A DNA stretch of 43,357 nt, from NCBI GenBank assembly GCA_038496445.1, contig JALMLS010000406.1, positions 1 through 43,357 of the forward strand. The letters are read 5' to 3'. Of this stretch, positions 1-10,169 are shown in pieces (positions within the stretch are counted from its first letter, which is position 1; each line of letters opens with the position of its first letter). Made by a program: the position numbers and the translations under genes. Source of the DNA: Trichosphaerium sp. ATCC 40318. Lineage: Eukaryota; Discosea; Flabellinia; Trichosidae. The notes beneath the pieces were generated by a model. That model was not told the origin of the DNA and made no database searches. It worked only from the letters and a program-made list of their open reading frames with translations.

Positions 1-427
1 GAATGAATACGATTTTCTGAATACAATTTAGTCGGGCCTCTGCCTCAGCAGGTCGTCGCACCCGAAGGCTTGAGCGACTCCCTAGCTTACAACAGTAAAT
101 GCCCTAAGACCCTGTTCGAGTTCCCGTGGTTTACGGGGCCCCTGCGGGCGTTTGCTAAGACGTGCTACTTGTGCCATAGTGTAGAACCTTTGCGGGCCGA
201 AGCCTTTCGTTCGAGGAGGCGCAGCAACGACAATGTCGCCGCGCGGCTCTTGGCGGCTGGGTTTCCGACTTTAGAGGCCTTCAGCCGTACTCCCAATGGC
301 GTGGCTTCGCGAACCGCCCTCTCGGACGTCCGCGGACACTAGAGGCCACCGATGCCCGTTCCTCTCGTACTGAGGCATCGCTACCGACGACGCGCATGTT
401 AATAAAATAGGCCCACCAGTAGGGTAA

Positions 428-471
<44 letters not shown>

Positions 472-1188
472 GTAAGTGGGTGAACAATCCAACCCTTGGA
501 GCATTCTGCTACACCTGGATAGGAAGAGCCGACATCGAAGAATCAAAAAGTCGCGTCGCTCTGAGCGCTTGGCGACCACAAGCCAGTTATCCCTATGGTA
601 ATTTTTCTGTCACCCCAGTGTCAGGTTACATGACTAGTCACGAGGGATCTCTAGGCCTCCCGTTAGGGTGCAAGAGCGATGGCTCCACTCTTGCTCAAGG
701 GGGCTTTTAGCCTTGGCCTCTACGTGGGGTTTCTGTCCCCACTGAGCTCCCCTTAGGTCATCCGTGTTACCCTATAGCGGATGTGCCGCCCCAGCCAAAC
801 TCCCGGCCACGCGCTGTCCGCCTTAATGCTTGTCAAAGTCCCGGAATCGGAAGGTAATCCGCACTTTCGATTGGGCCCGCCTCAACCTAAGGACCGACTT
901 GTATGGTTCGAGCAGCGCCACGTCCTCCGAAGAGGCAGGCGCTTTCGCCCGTTTTGAATGCGTCTGGGGCCCGACCTCCGGAGTAGAAGTGTTACACCTT
1001 TCGTAAAAAACTACTTCCTACCCTATACCTCCAGTGCCAAGCCCCTAAGCGTGGTGAGAGTCAAACTCAACAGGGTCTTCTTTCCCCGCTGGTAGAAAAG
1101 TCGCCCGTTCGCGACTCTGTGGTTTCGCCACGGTCGGCGTAGGGACAGCGAGAACCTCATTCATCCATTCATGCGCGTCATTAGTTAC

Positions 1189-1238
<50 letters not shown>

Positions 1239-2824
1239 AACCCGTGCTTGGGTGAAATTAAGCACCGCAACTTTCAAAGCACTGGGCAGGAGTCACCCTT
1301 TGTCAGACCTCAGAGGAGGTATCAAAGGGCTAAGTTTTAAGTAAACAGTTGGGTTCTCTAAGCTTCTGAGAGTTCCGCCATGATCCGCTTGTGGACCTCT
1401 TTGCAGGGACTGTGCGCCGTTCCCGAAGGGGCTACACTAAAGTAGCGCAGACGCACGTCGTCCCGGGTCCCGGTCAGCAGAGCCAGCCCTTTTCCCGAAG
1501 TTACGGGCCGCGTATGCCGACTTCCCTTACGCCGTTTACACCGTGCAGCGCCAGAGGTGACTAACCTAGGGGACCTGATGCGGTTTTCGGTACGGTATGA
1601 GCCTGGAGGACACTGAACACCCGAAAGTGTCGGCTTCGGAGAGGAGCAGCCTCGTGAGAACGAGCTCACCAACACCCCTAGAAAGCAAAAGTGCTTTCCC
1701 ATTAGCTACCCTCGACTCTTTCCCTTCGCCGCTTTACGTGGCTCCGGGGAGTTTCCCTCGAATAGCTTAGGCGCGGGAGAAGGCCCCGCAGAAGTGTGGT
1801 TGCTCGCGTGCGCTCTCTCTCTCAGTGTTGCCACTTCTAAAGCAAATGCATCCTCCTTACCCATGCCCTGGATTACTCACCAGGTTGCCTTTCGCCGAGT
1901 TGAAAGCATCGCAGACTTCCACTATTTCAATACTTGTAAAAGTATATCTAACTAGTGTCGTCTGCCAGCATCAAACAGTATACTCTATTAGGAGCTGGCT
2001 TAGGACCGGCTAACTCGCAGCTGAATGCCATCACCGCGAAACCCTTCCCCACTTGGGCGACCTGGCTGTGATAAACACTGTTTCACCAGGCTCCAATTGC
2101 TACTACCACCAAGATCATCACTGCTGGTGGCTCCGGGTGGACGCCACCGCCCCCCTTCTACGCCACCAGCACGCCGTCCTACCGCACCCTGGGCCGAGCC
2201 GGGGCGATCGCGCAGCGGCGGCTAAGGCAGTTTAGCGCCATCCATTTTCGGCGCGTCCCAATTCGGCTGGTGAGAAGTTACTCACTCCTTAGAGGATGAC
2301 GACTTCCATGTCCACCTTCCAGCTGTCTAAACTGGAACACCGCCTTCGTTGTCTTGGTTACTGCCTATTCGGGCGCCTTTGCTGCTGCTCGCGTTTAAAA
2401 CCGTCTCGTCAGTCCTGCTTATCAAGACCGGCCCAATAGGGGTCCACCGTCTCGGTGACCACAGCCATTCGGCCTGTGGTCGGTCGCCTCTTATGTGTTT
2501 GATAATAGGTCGATGGCAACTTTGGCCTCCGATACCTCTTTCCAGTGGCTCTACGAGACGAGACCGGCGTCACGGACCCCCTCTATCCTTAGGGATACTT
2601 CGAACGGTACCAGCTACGTTGGCAGCTCGTTTGGTCTCTCGCCCCTATACCCAATGTCCGGCGAGCGATTTGCACGTCAGCAACGCTACGGGCGTCCAGC
2701 GGGATTTCTCCCGCCTTCCCCCTTTTCGGGTATAGATCGCTACCTTTCGGGTATCGCCCAACGTACTATCGCCTGCCAAGAGAACAACGCCGGAGATGGC
2801 AAAGTGTATCTACTTTGGTGTGAC

Positions 2825-2945
2825 GTGTTTTTAATTACTTGCGTAACAAAAACATGATAATAGCATAGTCGGTTTTTTATGTCGATCTTTGCAAACTTAT
2901 ACATGTGACTGTAATACGTTTGTTTTTATATAAAGAACTTGACGG
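2825..2945 (-). other. AT-rich expansion segment in LSU
   Basis: An AT-rich block of about 120 nt interrupts GC-rich LSU core. The core on its 5' side contains the CCGTCTTGAAACACGG block and the core on its 3' side resumes towards the GACGTGCAAATCG block near 2670. It could be a variable-domain expansion or a removed insertion; sequence alone does not decide. Confidence 0.6.
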
Positions 2946-3119
2946 CCTAGGAGCTTATCCTTGGCTTCATTTCTGTGCGGGTTGGAGGTTTGATCTCTCA
3001 CCCTCGCACGCTCGGCGAACTCCTTGATCCGTGTTTCAAGACGGGATACACGGAGGCCATGGCCCAATAAGGGCATAGAGCCTCATTGAGGTTGTGGACG
3101 ATGAATGACGAGCTTCGTT

Positions 3120-3350
3120 CCTTTCGGAAGAAGACGTACATTCGGAGGTTTCAGTAATTTCAGTGAACCAACATCATTTAAAGGTTTAAAAGTGCTTTTT
3201 GATGTCCTTTCAACCAAACCCACGTTTTTATGCTTTTCAGCTTGTAGGATGGTGTGGACAGCACGATTAGCCAGTATGACTTTTTTGTGTTGGTCACCTC
3301 TATTACCTTCCCCTCGACGTTTTGTTTCATTATAATCTTCCAGGGCACAA
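3120..3350 (-). other. AT-rich expansion segment in LSU, D2 position
   Basis: About 230 nt of lower-GC sequence sits in the 5' third of the LSU where the D2 variable domain is expected. The flanking core is intact. No group I or group II intron core and no homing endonuclease ORF is visible. The simplest reading is a species-specific expansion segment. Confidence 0.55.
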
Positions 3351-3850
3351 GGCCCCGGTCGCTTTTCCCTCGCTACAAGAGCGTCTGCCATGTGCAGATT
3401 AGGTGCAGGGCACCTACGTACTCCGTGCCATTTGTACCCTTGCCGGCTTCGGGTCTTTTAACCCTCTATCGAGGAGTGCTGTTTCAGTCTTCCCTCACGG
3501 TACTGGTGCGCTATCGGCCACCTCCCGATACTTAGCCTTGCCGGGTAACCTCCCGGTAACTTCGTATGGCACGGCCAAACCATACTACTCCTGGACGATG
3601 GGACTCTATTTCCTCGGTTGACAGCGTACGGGGCTCGCACCCTCTACGGCTACGACTCGTGCGTAATTCCCGTCAACGTCTGGAAGAGCCACCACGCCTT
3701 AGCCCACAACTCCGATGCTAGGCTCGGATTCAGGCTTGAGCTTGTCCCCTTTCGCTCGCCGCTACTCAGGGAGTCCCTTTTGGTTTCCTTTCCTCTGCCC
3801 CAATGATATGCTTAACTTAGGCAGGTCGCCAAGTGTAACTCAGGACGCAA

Positions 3851-4039
3851 GTTGTGTTTTTTTAATGCTTTCAGTTCAGTATGTAAACCAACCTTCCCTC
3901 TAAAGCTTCGCTTAAGTAAGCTAGGCATGAGTTCTGGAGGAACGTCACTTCCGGCAATTTATTTAATTAGTTGTGGCAACCACTTTCTTTTTTTAGAAGA
4001 TTAAGTGTGTACACCATACGCAGCACCAAATAAATTTAG
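3851..4039 (-). other. ITS2 region
   Basis: AT-rich spacer between the candidate 5.8S and the LSU. Its boundaries follow from the neighbouring rRNA calls and are approximate. Confidence 0.55.
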
Positions 4040-4215
4040 TGTTTGTTTTGCTGGCGTCGCTGAGTCACGCTCCTTTGCCTGTGATTCGTGAGAATACAGA
4101 ACGCGGCCTGAGGCATTCGGCAATGCCACCTTCAGATGAGAGCGATTCCGGTGGCTGGTTTCATAGTGATCCATGGCCTTCTTCGGGGGAGGTGCCTAAC
4201 CGTTCACCGACAAGG
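4040..4215 (-). rRNA. candidate divergent 5.8S rRNA
   Basis: This GC-richer block of about 175 nt lies between two AT-rich spacers exactly where the 5.8S belongs. The usual core signature GATGAAGAACGCAGC is absent, although GGATCAC, typical near the 5.8S 5' end, is present on the minus strand. Position 4060-4072 (minus GAGCGTGACTCAG) can pair with LSU 3831-3843 (minus CTGAGTTACACTT) at 12 of 13 positions, two of them G-U. This is the expected joint between the 5.8S 3' end and the LSU 5' end. The role is supported by position and pairing; the exact ends are not known. Confidence 0.6.
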
Positions 4216-4458
4216 TTTGGTTTCTTTCGAAAATCTTGACGTTCTTTATAGTCGTGCCACGACTGTGTTTTGGTTTGCCAAAATGGCGGTTGTGGAGCTG
4301 GCAGATATACAAGATATCACCACAGCAGAGGATGATTGCATCTTCACTTACCGAAGTAAGATTAGATTTACCAAACCAGAGCTGATACTCCAATTTTTTT
4401 CTTTTAAACTTGGTTAAAAGTTGGTTTAATTGCTTCTAAGGGTTTAATACCAATAGTA
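4216..4458 (-). other. ITS1 region
   Basis: AT-rich spacer between the SSU 3' end and the candidate 5.8S. I see no conserved rRNA motif here. Confidence 0.55.
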
Positions 4459-4784
4459 TTGATCCTTCAGCAGGTTCACCTACTGAAACCTTGTTACGAC
4501 TTCATCATCCTTTATGAGCGCAAGTTCGAGCAGGTTCGATAACCGGCAAGCCGGTCGTCCCCCCTGGTCTCACTCGCACCCACATCGGTCGATGCGACGG
4601 GCGGTGTGTACAAGCAACAGGGACAGATTCCAGGTGCGTTGATGACACACCTGTACGAGGCATTCCGCGTTCGTGGCTACAGTTACAGCAACCAGTCCCT
4701 AAGCACGCATGTGTCTTTTCGGAGAAGCAGCATTGAGCACACTTAACATCCAAATCGACCACACGGTGCGCTTTCATGTATTTT

Positions 4785-5110
4785 TTTATGAACATTGCAG
4801 AAACTTACTTCATAATAAAGTTTGCCTTGGTAAAGATATAATCTTCCAAGTCAAAGCATTTAAGTGAAGAAGAAACCTTATTTGTTAATTTGAAACGATC
4901 CACAGCTCTTTCAATGTTTACACTAAGGAACAAAGTCCAAAGATGTAAGTTTTCATCTAACAGCGCTTCTCATCTTAACATTAAAGGAATTTAACTTCCT
5001 AAAAAGCCTCGACGAGGGGGTTAACTCTTTATATTAGGTTCAGGACAGACTTTGTTTTTGAAGGTGGTAGTTTCCGAAGGTGCGTTTAAGTGTAGTCGTA
5101 TTTAGATAAT
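4785..5110 (-). other. AT-rich expansion segment in SSU
   Basis: A low-GC block of about 325 nt lies in the 3' domain of the SSU between conserved core blocks. No intron core is recognised. It may be retained as an expansion segment or removed from the mature RNA. Confidence 0.55.
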
Positions 5111-5824
5111 TAAATCTGAGGTTTAACTCGCTGTCGTGAAGAAGTGTTCTGGCGGTTTCAGGGCTTGCCCGGATGCCTGTTCGGCCCAGGAACCCGTTGA
5201 ACTAAGCAGTGTAGGCCGCGTGCGGCCCGGAATATCTGGGGGCATCCCGGATCTGTTATAGCCGCCGCTTCTTACGACTTTTCGCCGTCAGTCCTGCACA
5301 GGGGTCCCGCACGAGGCGGGGGAATCAATGTGACAGTAGCGATCTCGCCCGTTATCGGAATAAACCTGACAGATAAGTCCACGAGCCTAAAACGACCATG
5401 CACCACCGTTAGCTAACTCGGAAAAGACCCTTCAGTCTGTTCGTCCCCTTAGAGCGTCCGATCCCGGTAAGTTGTCGCGCGTTGAGTCAAATTGAGCCGC
5501 AGCCTCCAGAGCCTGGTGGTGTTGCTCCGTCAATGCCTTTAAGTTTCAGCCTTGCGACCATACTTCCCCCCTGGGCCCGATTACTTCGGTTTCCCGTGGG
5601 AACGGGCCCCGAGCCTTGGTTTGCCCGGCGCCCATTCAGTCGGCATCGTTTACTGTGGAGACTACACGGGTCTCTAATCCGCTTCGCTCCCTCCACCATC
5701 GTTCTAGATCACCGGCCACGCCCTTGCAGAGCGCCTTCGCTTCGGGTAGTTTGGATCAGGTCAAAAGATTTCACTCCTCGCTGATACCACACTCTCTACC
5801 CCGTACGCACCTAGTAATCGTGTG

Positions 5825-6010
5825 TTCTTTATTAGTGTGAAGACTAACTCAAGGTTTTTTCTCAAAGTACTTTTGTAATTCACAATGTTTTTATTCCCTT
5901 AATGAAGAACATAAGTTTTCACTCAGACTTGCATTTCAGGATATTGTTCATACTTAGTTAAAATGAGACTTGAGCGTCGCACTTGGTAAAGTGTTGTTTT
6001 TGTTTTTTTA
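5825..6010 (-). other. AT-rich expansion segment in SSU
   Basis: A low-GC block of about 185 nt, with core resuming at about 5800 (GGTGCGTACGGGG on the minus strand) and at about 6015 (CAGCATCCTGGAATTGG). Its nature is undecided, as for the other SSU insertions. Confidence 0.5.
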
Positions 6011-6539
6011 AAGCCCAATTCCAGGATGCTGGTGGGTGGCATAGCGGCCGAAGCCTAAACTGACCTTGCGTTTGAGCGAAGCCATTTATGCCTGGTCGGG
6101 CGATGAAAAAGAGTCGGGGGGTTTTGTCAAGGAGTAAACTCCTATCCAAACCTTGTCCCTCTCAGCTGTGTCGTTGTTTGGACTGCGAGCGCTTTAACAG
6201 CAACAGCAAAAGTATAAGCTTTCGGAGTGGGTGTTACCGCGGGTGCTGGCACCCAACTTGTCCTCCAATAGTTTCTCAGGGCGACATTCAGTTGCCCCTC
6301 ATTGCGACGACCGGTTTAAATGCCGGCCTCGTTACACTCAGTCGCTGGCTCGATTTGCAATCAATGGCCAAGTTACGCGCCTGCTGTTACCCGTAAGTAC
6401 AGGGGCCGTATCTAATGCCCCTTCTCCGGGAACCGAACCCTAGTTCCCCGTTACCCGTCACTGCCGCGGTAGGCCGTTACCCTACCGCCTGGCTGATAGG
6501 TCGGCCGCCCTTCCGACTCGTGGAGGGGGAGAACTCTCA

Positions 6540-6665
6540 ACTTTATATCGATATGATCTTTATGAAGAAGCACATTTCAGCGAAGGATCGAGATTTGAAC
6601 AATGTTCATTTTTCTTTCACCTAGTTTCACTTATGTAAACTTTAACATTTTTTTTTAGAAACATG
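6540..6665 (-). other. AT-rich expansion segment in SSU 5' domain
   Basis: A low-GC block of about 125 nt sits inside GC-rich 5'-domain SSU sequence. Confidence 0.5.
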
Positions 6666-7108
6666 TCTAGTCAGAGAGAACTCCTCATAACTCCATCGCA
6701 TGCCCCAACGCCGCTCTTCCCGACGGAGTACGGACGCCGCTTCCTAAGGGGAGGCTGCTTCCCTTGGCGAACCAAGATGGGATCGGGTGATCGTCCGCTC
6801 CTGAGCGTTGGATGCGACCGATGGGTCCTTGCAGCAGAGGGGCCCATCGGCAGCGCTAGGCGCATTACGTATTAGCCGCAGGTTTCCTTTAATCCCGGTT
6901 ATCCGCGGGGGAGGCCACGAGTTTTGGTTATAGTGCGTTTAGGAAAACAAGTTCCTGTGTGCAAAATGACGTGACCATTATTAGTCTTGTCGGGTGGGTT
7001 ACGACCGTTTTAAGGAGCCGTTTGCGGCTCCGAGGATACCTCTTTGCTGAGCTTGCATGGCTTAATCCTTCGAGAAAGCTTATCACTCCTGGCAGGCTCA
7101 ACCAGGTA

Positions 7109-7836
7109 CCTTTTGCATCAGAGTTTTAAAGCAGATAGCTGCATTTAAAATAATTTCTCATCAGACCAAAGGTGGTTGAGGTTTTTAGGTGGTTTTTTGA
7201 AGAATGAACTTCATAAGAAACCATTCAATCTTTATTCCTATTCTCTTTCAAGGAGGATGTAAGATGAAGGTCTTTTTGATGAACATCACAAATACCTGGT
7301 GCCGGACAACATCAGCCTTTCTTGTTGGAGAAGAAGCTGATGTGTCTTGGTTATGGTTTTTATGGCAAGAGATGCTCATAGAGCACATTGCCACAACAGC
7401 ATAGGGTTGTGTCTTTTTAAAGGACTACTTTTCTTGATGAGTCATGCCTATTTTTACTGAGTAGCCCTTGAGGCATCGTCGGTAATAGCTTGCAACTGCA
7501 TCATTTTTTATACACTCTTTTTATTTTTTTTATTTTTCTTTACTATTCAAGTACTTGGACTGTGCCTTTCCTTGTCAACTCTTCAAGTTGTAGCTATTAG
7601 CTACACTTTGCTTTCATTGATGTACTTGGCTTGTGTGCCTTTCCATCAATTTGCCTTTCACATTTCTGCTTCAGGCTCACATCTATTATTTACCCAAGTA
7701 CTTGATACTTGTCTTTCCATTGGGTCTTTTGGATGTGGTTATACAACTTCTATGGATTAATTGGAATACTTTCGATTCCTTTCATCCGCCCAAGCATGTG
7801 ACTTTGCACATACTTAGAGCTGTAGTATTGTTATGA
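7109..7836. other. rDNA upstream spacer (5' ETS or IGS), proximal part
   Basis: Sequence just upstream of the SSU 5' end. No convincing gene was found; the ORFs here are short and lack introns or domains. It holds three degenerate copies of a GTACTTG...CTTTCC element at about 7550, 7623 and 7698. The rRNA promoter should lie in this spacer, but I cannot point to it. Confidence 0.6.
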
Positions 7837-8490
7837 CTCGATTAACATTTCTACACCTTCTTGAGAGAGTGTTATAATGTTAGAAGAGAACATGTGTTCA
7901 TACATAGGCAGTTGTTGCCCACTAAGGGCTCCAGCTTGCTTTTTGTACCATCCAAGTCAATGTGACTTTGCACATCTTTGGATGCTCATGACTTTACAAC
8001 TCGATTAGCATTTCTACACTTCAGATGAGTGTTCTAATGCTAGAAGAGAAGTACATTTGTTGTCATCATCATAGAGTACTCGATTAGCATTTCTACACTT
8101 CAAAATGAGTGTTCTAATGCTAGAAGAGAATCTGTATGTTTTCTTACATAGGCAGGTTTTTTGCCCACTAAGGGCTTCCACTTGCTTTTGTAACTCCTGG
8201 TACTGTGACTTGCACACACACTCTAGGAACTATGTATTTGTAAACCTTTGAAACTCGATTAGCATTTCTACACCTCTGAATGAGTGTTCTAATGCTAGAA
8301 GAGAAACATGGTTTTTACATATATGGGTTAGTTGATGCCCACTAAGGACCTCAACTGGACAACTACTAGAGTTGTAACTCTCAAACCCTTTTTGAGTTTT
8401 AGTCAATACCTCGATTAACACCTTTCTCAATCTGCTACTATTACAAGTAACAGAGATAAGGTGAAAGAAGAGGGGATGACTCGTCTCCAT
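7780..8490. repeat. composite spacer repeats upstream of rDNA
   Basis: Around several of the hairpin copies there are shared side elements. One is GTGACTTTGCACA or a close variant at about 7799, 7963 and 8204. Another is GGCAG...TTGCCCACTAAGGGCT at about 7908-7930 and 8151-8176, with a weaker copy at about 8325-8350. Together with the hairpins this gives an imperfect composite unit of roughly 90-200 bp that decays toward 8500. Confidence 0.7.
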
Positions 8491-8870
8491 TTTGTATTTG
8501 CACAATCGTCATCATTGTAGATGTCGTATTGCATTTACAAACATAGGGTGGTACAAAGACTCGATTAACATTTCTACGCTCGTTGTGTTTGGCGTTATAA
8601 TGTTAGAAGAGAGAAGAGCTTCATCAGTTGTGAGTAACTCGATTAACATTTCTACGCTCCATTATTACATTGGGCGTTATAATGTTAGAAGATATATAAC
8701 TTCACATAATGTGACTGATATGAACGAACTCGATTAACATTTCTACGCTCATGTGTGTTCAAGGCGTTATAATGTTAGAAGAGAAGAGCTTCTATCAGGT
8801 TGGGTTTGATGATGGCAACTCGATTAACATTTCTACGCTCGTTGTGTTCGGCGTTATAATGTTAGAAGAG
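7837..8870. repeat. array of nine hairpin repeats with compensatory stem changes
   Basis: Nine copies of an inverted repeat of 49-63 nt: 7837-7888, 8000-8048, 8079-8128, 8254-8303, 8410-8472 (degenerate), 8560-8611, 8638-8693, 8729-8783 and 8819-8870. The plan is CTC, GAT, TAACATT, TCT, ACGC, loop, GCGT, TAT, AATGTTA, GAA, GAG. CTC pairs with GAG, TAACATT with AATGTTA and ACGC with GCGT; the three-base elements form internal loops. Copies 2-4 have TAGCATT with AATGCTA and ACAC with GTGT, so both arms changed together. The degenerate fifth copy pairs CACCTT with AAGGTG and TCTC with GAGA. The array lies 0.73-1.76 kb upstream of the SSU 5' end. It may be transcribed in the 5' ETS, or act as a spacer enhancer or cruciform. 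Confidence 0.85.
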
Positions 8871-10169
8871 AAGCACATGGTACCGTTTTGATTAAGGACA
8901 CACAGCTCTATATTACACGCACACACAATCACGCCCTACTACTCCACTTTGGCATCGTCATCGATGGATATACTAGGAAGGCAAAGCTCAAACAGCAAAG
9001 CCCCTTTCTATCTCATAAAAAGCTAGAGTAGCCGTAAACAAGTGGGTAGGTTGGGTTGGTTTTTCATGTGCGCCTACAGATTAATATCGGCTGTGCACCT
9101 TGCACTTAGGGCTCATCTCCTAGGTTAAAGAAGACAGCGACCTCTCAGGTTCTTGCGCTGTTTTTTTTTCGCATCTTTGTTGCGATTAACTGGCGCCGCA
9201 AATGTGCTGCACGGTGGGCGAACCCATGCCACCGTGCACTCCCTGTGGGCTTGTGTTTTGGGGGAAGAGGGGAAGGCAATTTCTGGAAAACGAAAAAAAA
9301 GAAGGGCTTGTTTTAACCCTTTTTTTTTTTTTTTTTTGTTTTCTTTCATAATTTGCCTTCAAACCACACCTCCTTTTGCCAAGGGAAGAGAAGCGACTTT
9401 CTAGAGGCGCGCACTACACTTTTTTTTTTGTTGCTCCTTCCGCGCGGTGCGTTCGCCTCGCGTTTTGCAGTAACTTGCTTTGTGTTGGTGCCCCTGTGTC
9501 GTCTTCTCCATTTGCGCCGCTTTAGGCTACACGGTTGTGAGACTCAGCCCCTTTCCCGAAAATATCGAGTTTTCGCCCAGCATTCGCACGAACGCGTTGT
9601 GTAAGAGCTGTACAGGACTAGTTTATTGTTTGGAGTGAAAAAGTTTTGAAAAAAGCGACTATTTGCGTATCCACAGGAGTTTTAACAACAAACTAAACCG
9701 TGCTACAAATGCTACGAATACCTCGTTTACGTTTAGGGACATGGTGGTACGCTGTAGCAATTGTGTGGATAAATTCAGTACGTTTTTTTTTGTTTTTGTA
9801 CGAAAAGTATCCACAACGGTATAAGATGCGACAAAACAGCGTAAAAAAGCACTTTTAGGCAAGTACGGGCTACAGACGGCTAGTACAGGCTGTTCATGTA
9901 CGTAGCGACTTCGCTTGAATTTTTTCTCTAGACAAAAAAAGTTGTGACCAGTACGATAAGACACAACCCTATATTAACACCAAGTTCTGTTAGTCGTCAG
10001 AAAAAGGAAATTGAGACAATAATATTAGCTTAATACGTTGTTTACTGTACATGTTTGCAAGAAAAAACTCCAATTACTATTTTACAAGGCCAATTAAAGC
10101 CACATTTCTTCCTTTGTTTGAAACTAAACCCGTCGGCAAAAAACAAGAAGAACTTTGTCTGAGGTGGGA
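8871..10169. other. gene-poor spacer between rDNA and TPX2 gene
   Basis: No gene is supported here. The stretch contains long T and A runs (near 9165, 9318 and 9420), a GC-rich stretch at 9430-9600 of unknown nature, and the perfect inverted repeat at 9208-9238. ORFs of 60-100 codons on both strands have no recognisable domain and low-complexity F/K-rich translations, so I leave them out. Confidence 0.5.
9208..9238. repeat. perfect 10-bp inverted repeat, 11-nt loop
   Basis: TGCACGGTGG at 9208-9217 is the exact reverse complement of CCACCGTGCA at 9229-9238, with an 11-nt loop. It stands out as a GC-rich stem in AT-rich surroundings. It could be a structured RNA, an operator-like site, or the processing hairpin of the rDNA spacer; nothing here decides between these. 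Confidence 0.7.

Larger units (their letters stand above)
20..3850 (-). rRNA. large subunit (28S-type) rRNA
   Basis: Read on the minus strand this is the nuclear large-subunit rRNA. The sarcin-ricin loop (AGTACGAGAGGAAC) is at about 358-371. The 3' end, with the GACCTGCTGAGGCAG-type tail, lies near position 30. Near the 5' end is the GTTAAGCATATCA block at about 3800-3815, followed by conserved core such as GTACCGTGAGGGAA near 3500 and CCGTCTTGAAACACGGA near 3040. AT-rich stretches unlike the core sit at about 2825-2945 and 3120-3350 and look like expansion segments; I see no intron core in them. The 3' end is estimated from core similarity. The 5' end near 3850 is set by pairing with the candidate 5.8S. 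Short ORFs inside are not genes. Confidence 0.95.
4459..7108 (-). rRNA. small subunit (18S-type) rRNA, long and divergent
   Basis: On the minus strand the gene starts with ACCTGGTTGAGCCTGCC (about 7106) and ends with GTCGTAACAAGG and the GGTGAACCTGC tail (4460-4502). TACACACCGCCCGTCGC lies near 4600, and the ATTGACGG and TTTGACTCAAC blocks near 5490-5540. At about 2.65 kb it is well above the usual 1.8 kb. The extra length lies in AT-rich blocks near 4785-5110, 5825-6010 and 6540-6665. The 530 loop near 6235-6260 reads GCCAGCACCCGCGG followed by TAACACCC, instead of the usual GCAGCCGCGGTAATTCC. Divergence in such core positions is why I do not assign a lineage. Confidence 0.95.

Noticed and set aside
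2825-3350. Group I or group II introns in the LSU
   Set aside because: AT-rich blocks are present, but I see no conserved P/Q/R/S core, no domain V stem and no homing endonuclease ORF.
70-7000. Many ORFs of 60-128 codons on both strands in the first 7 kb
   Set aside because: They lie inside conserved SSU and LSU rRNA core or its spacers; none has a protein domain.
7837-8870. A CRISPR array
   Set aside because: Repeats are spaced irregularly, are internally palindromic and vary in paired fashion; the sequence is eukaryotic rDNA spacer and no cas genes are present.
9153-9604. Two plus-strand ORFs with F/K-rich translations
   Set aside because: They span homopolymer runs and have no domain, no splice context and no homologue that I recognise.
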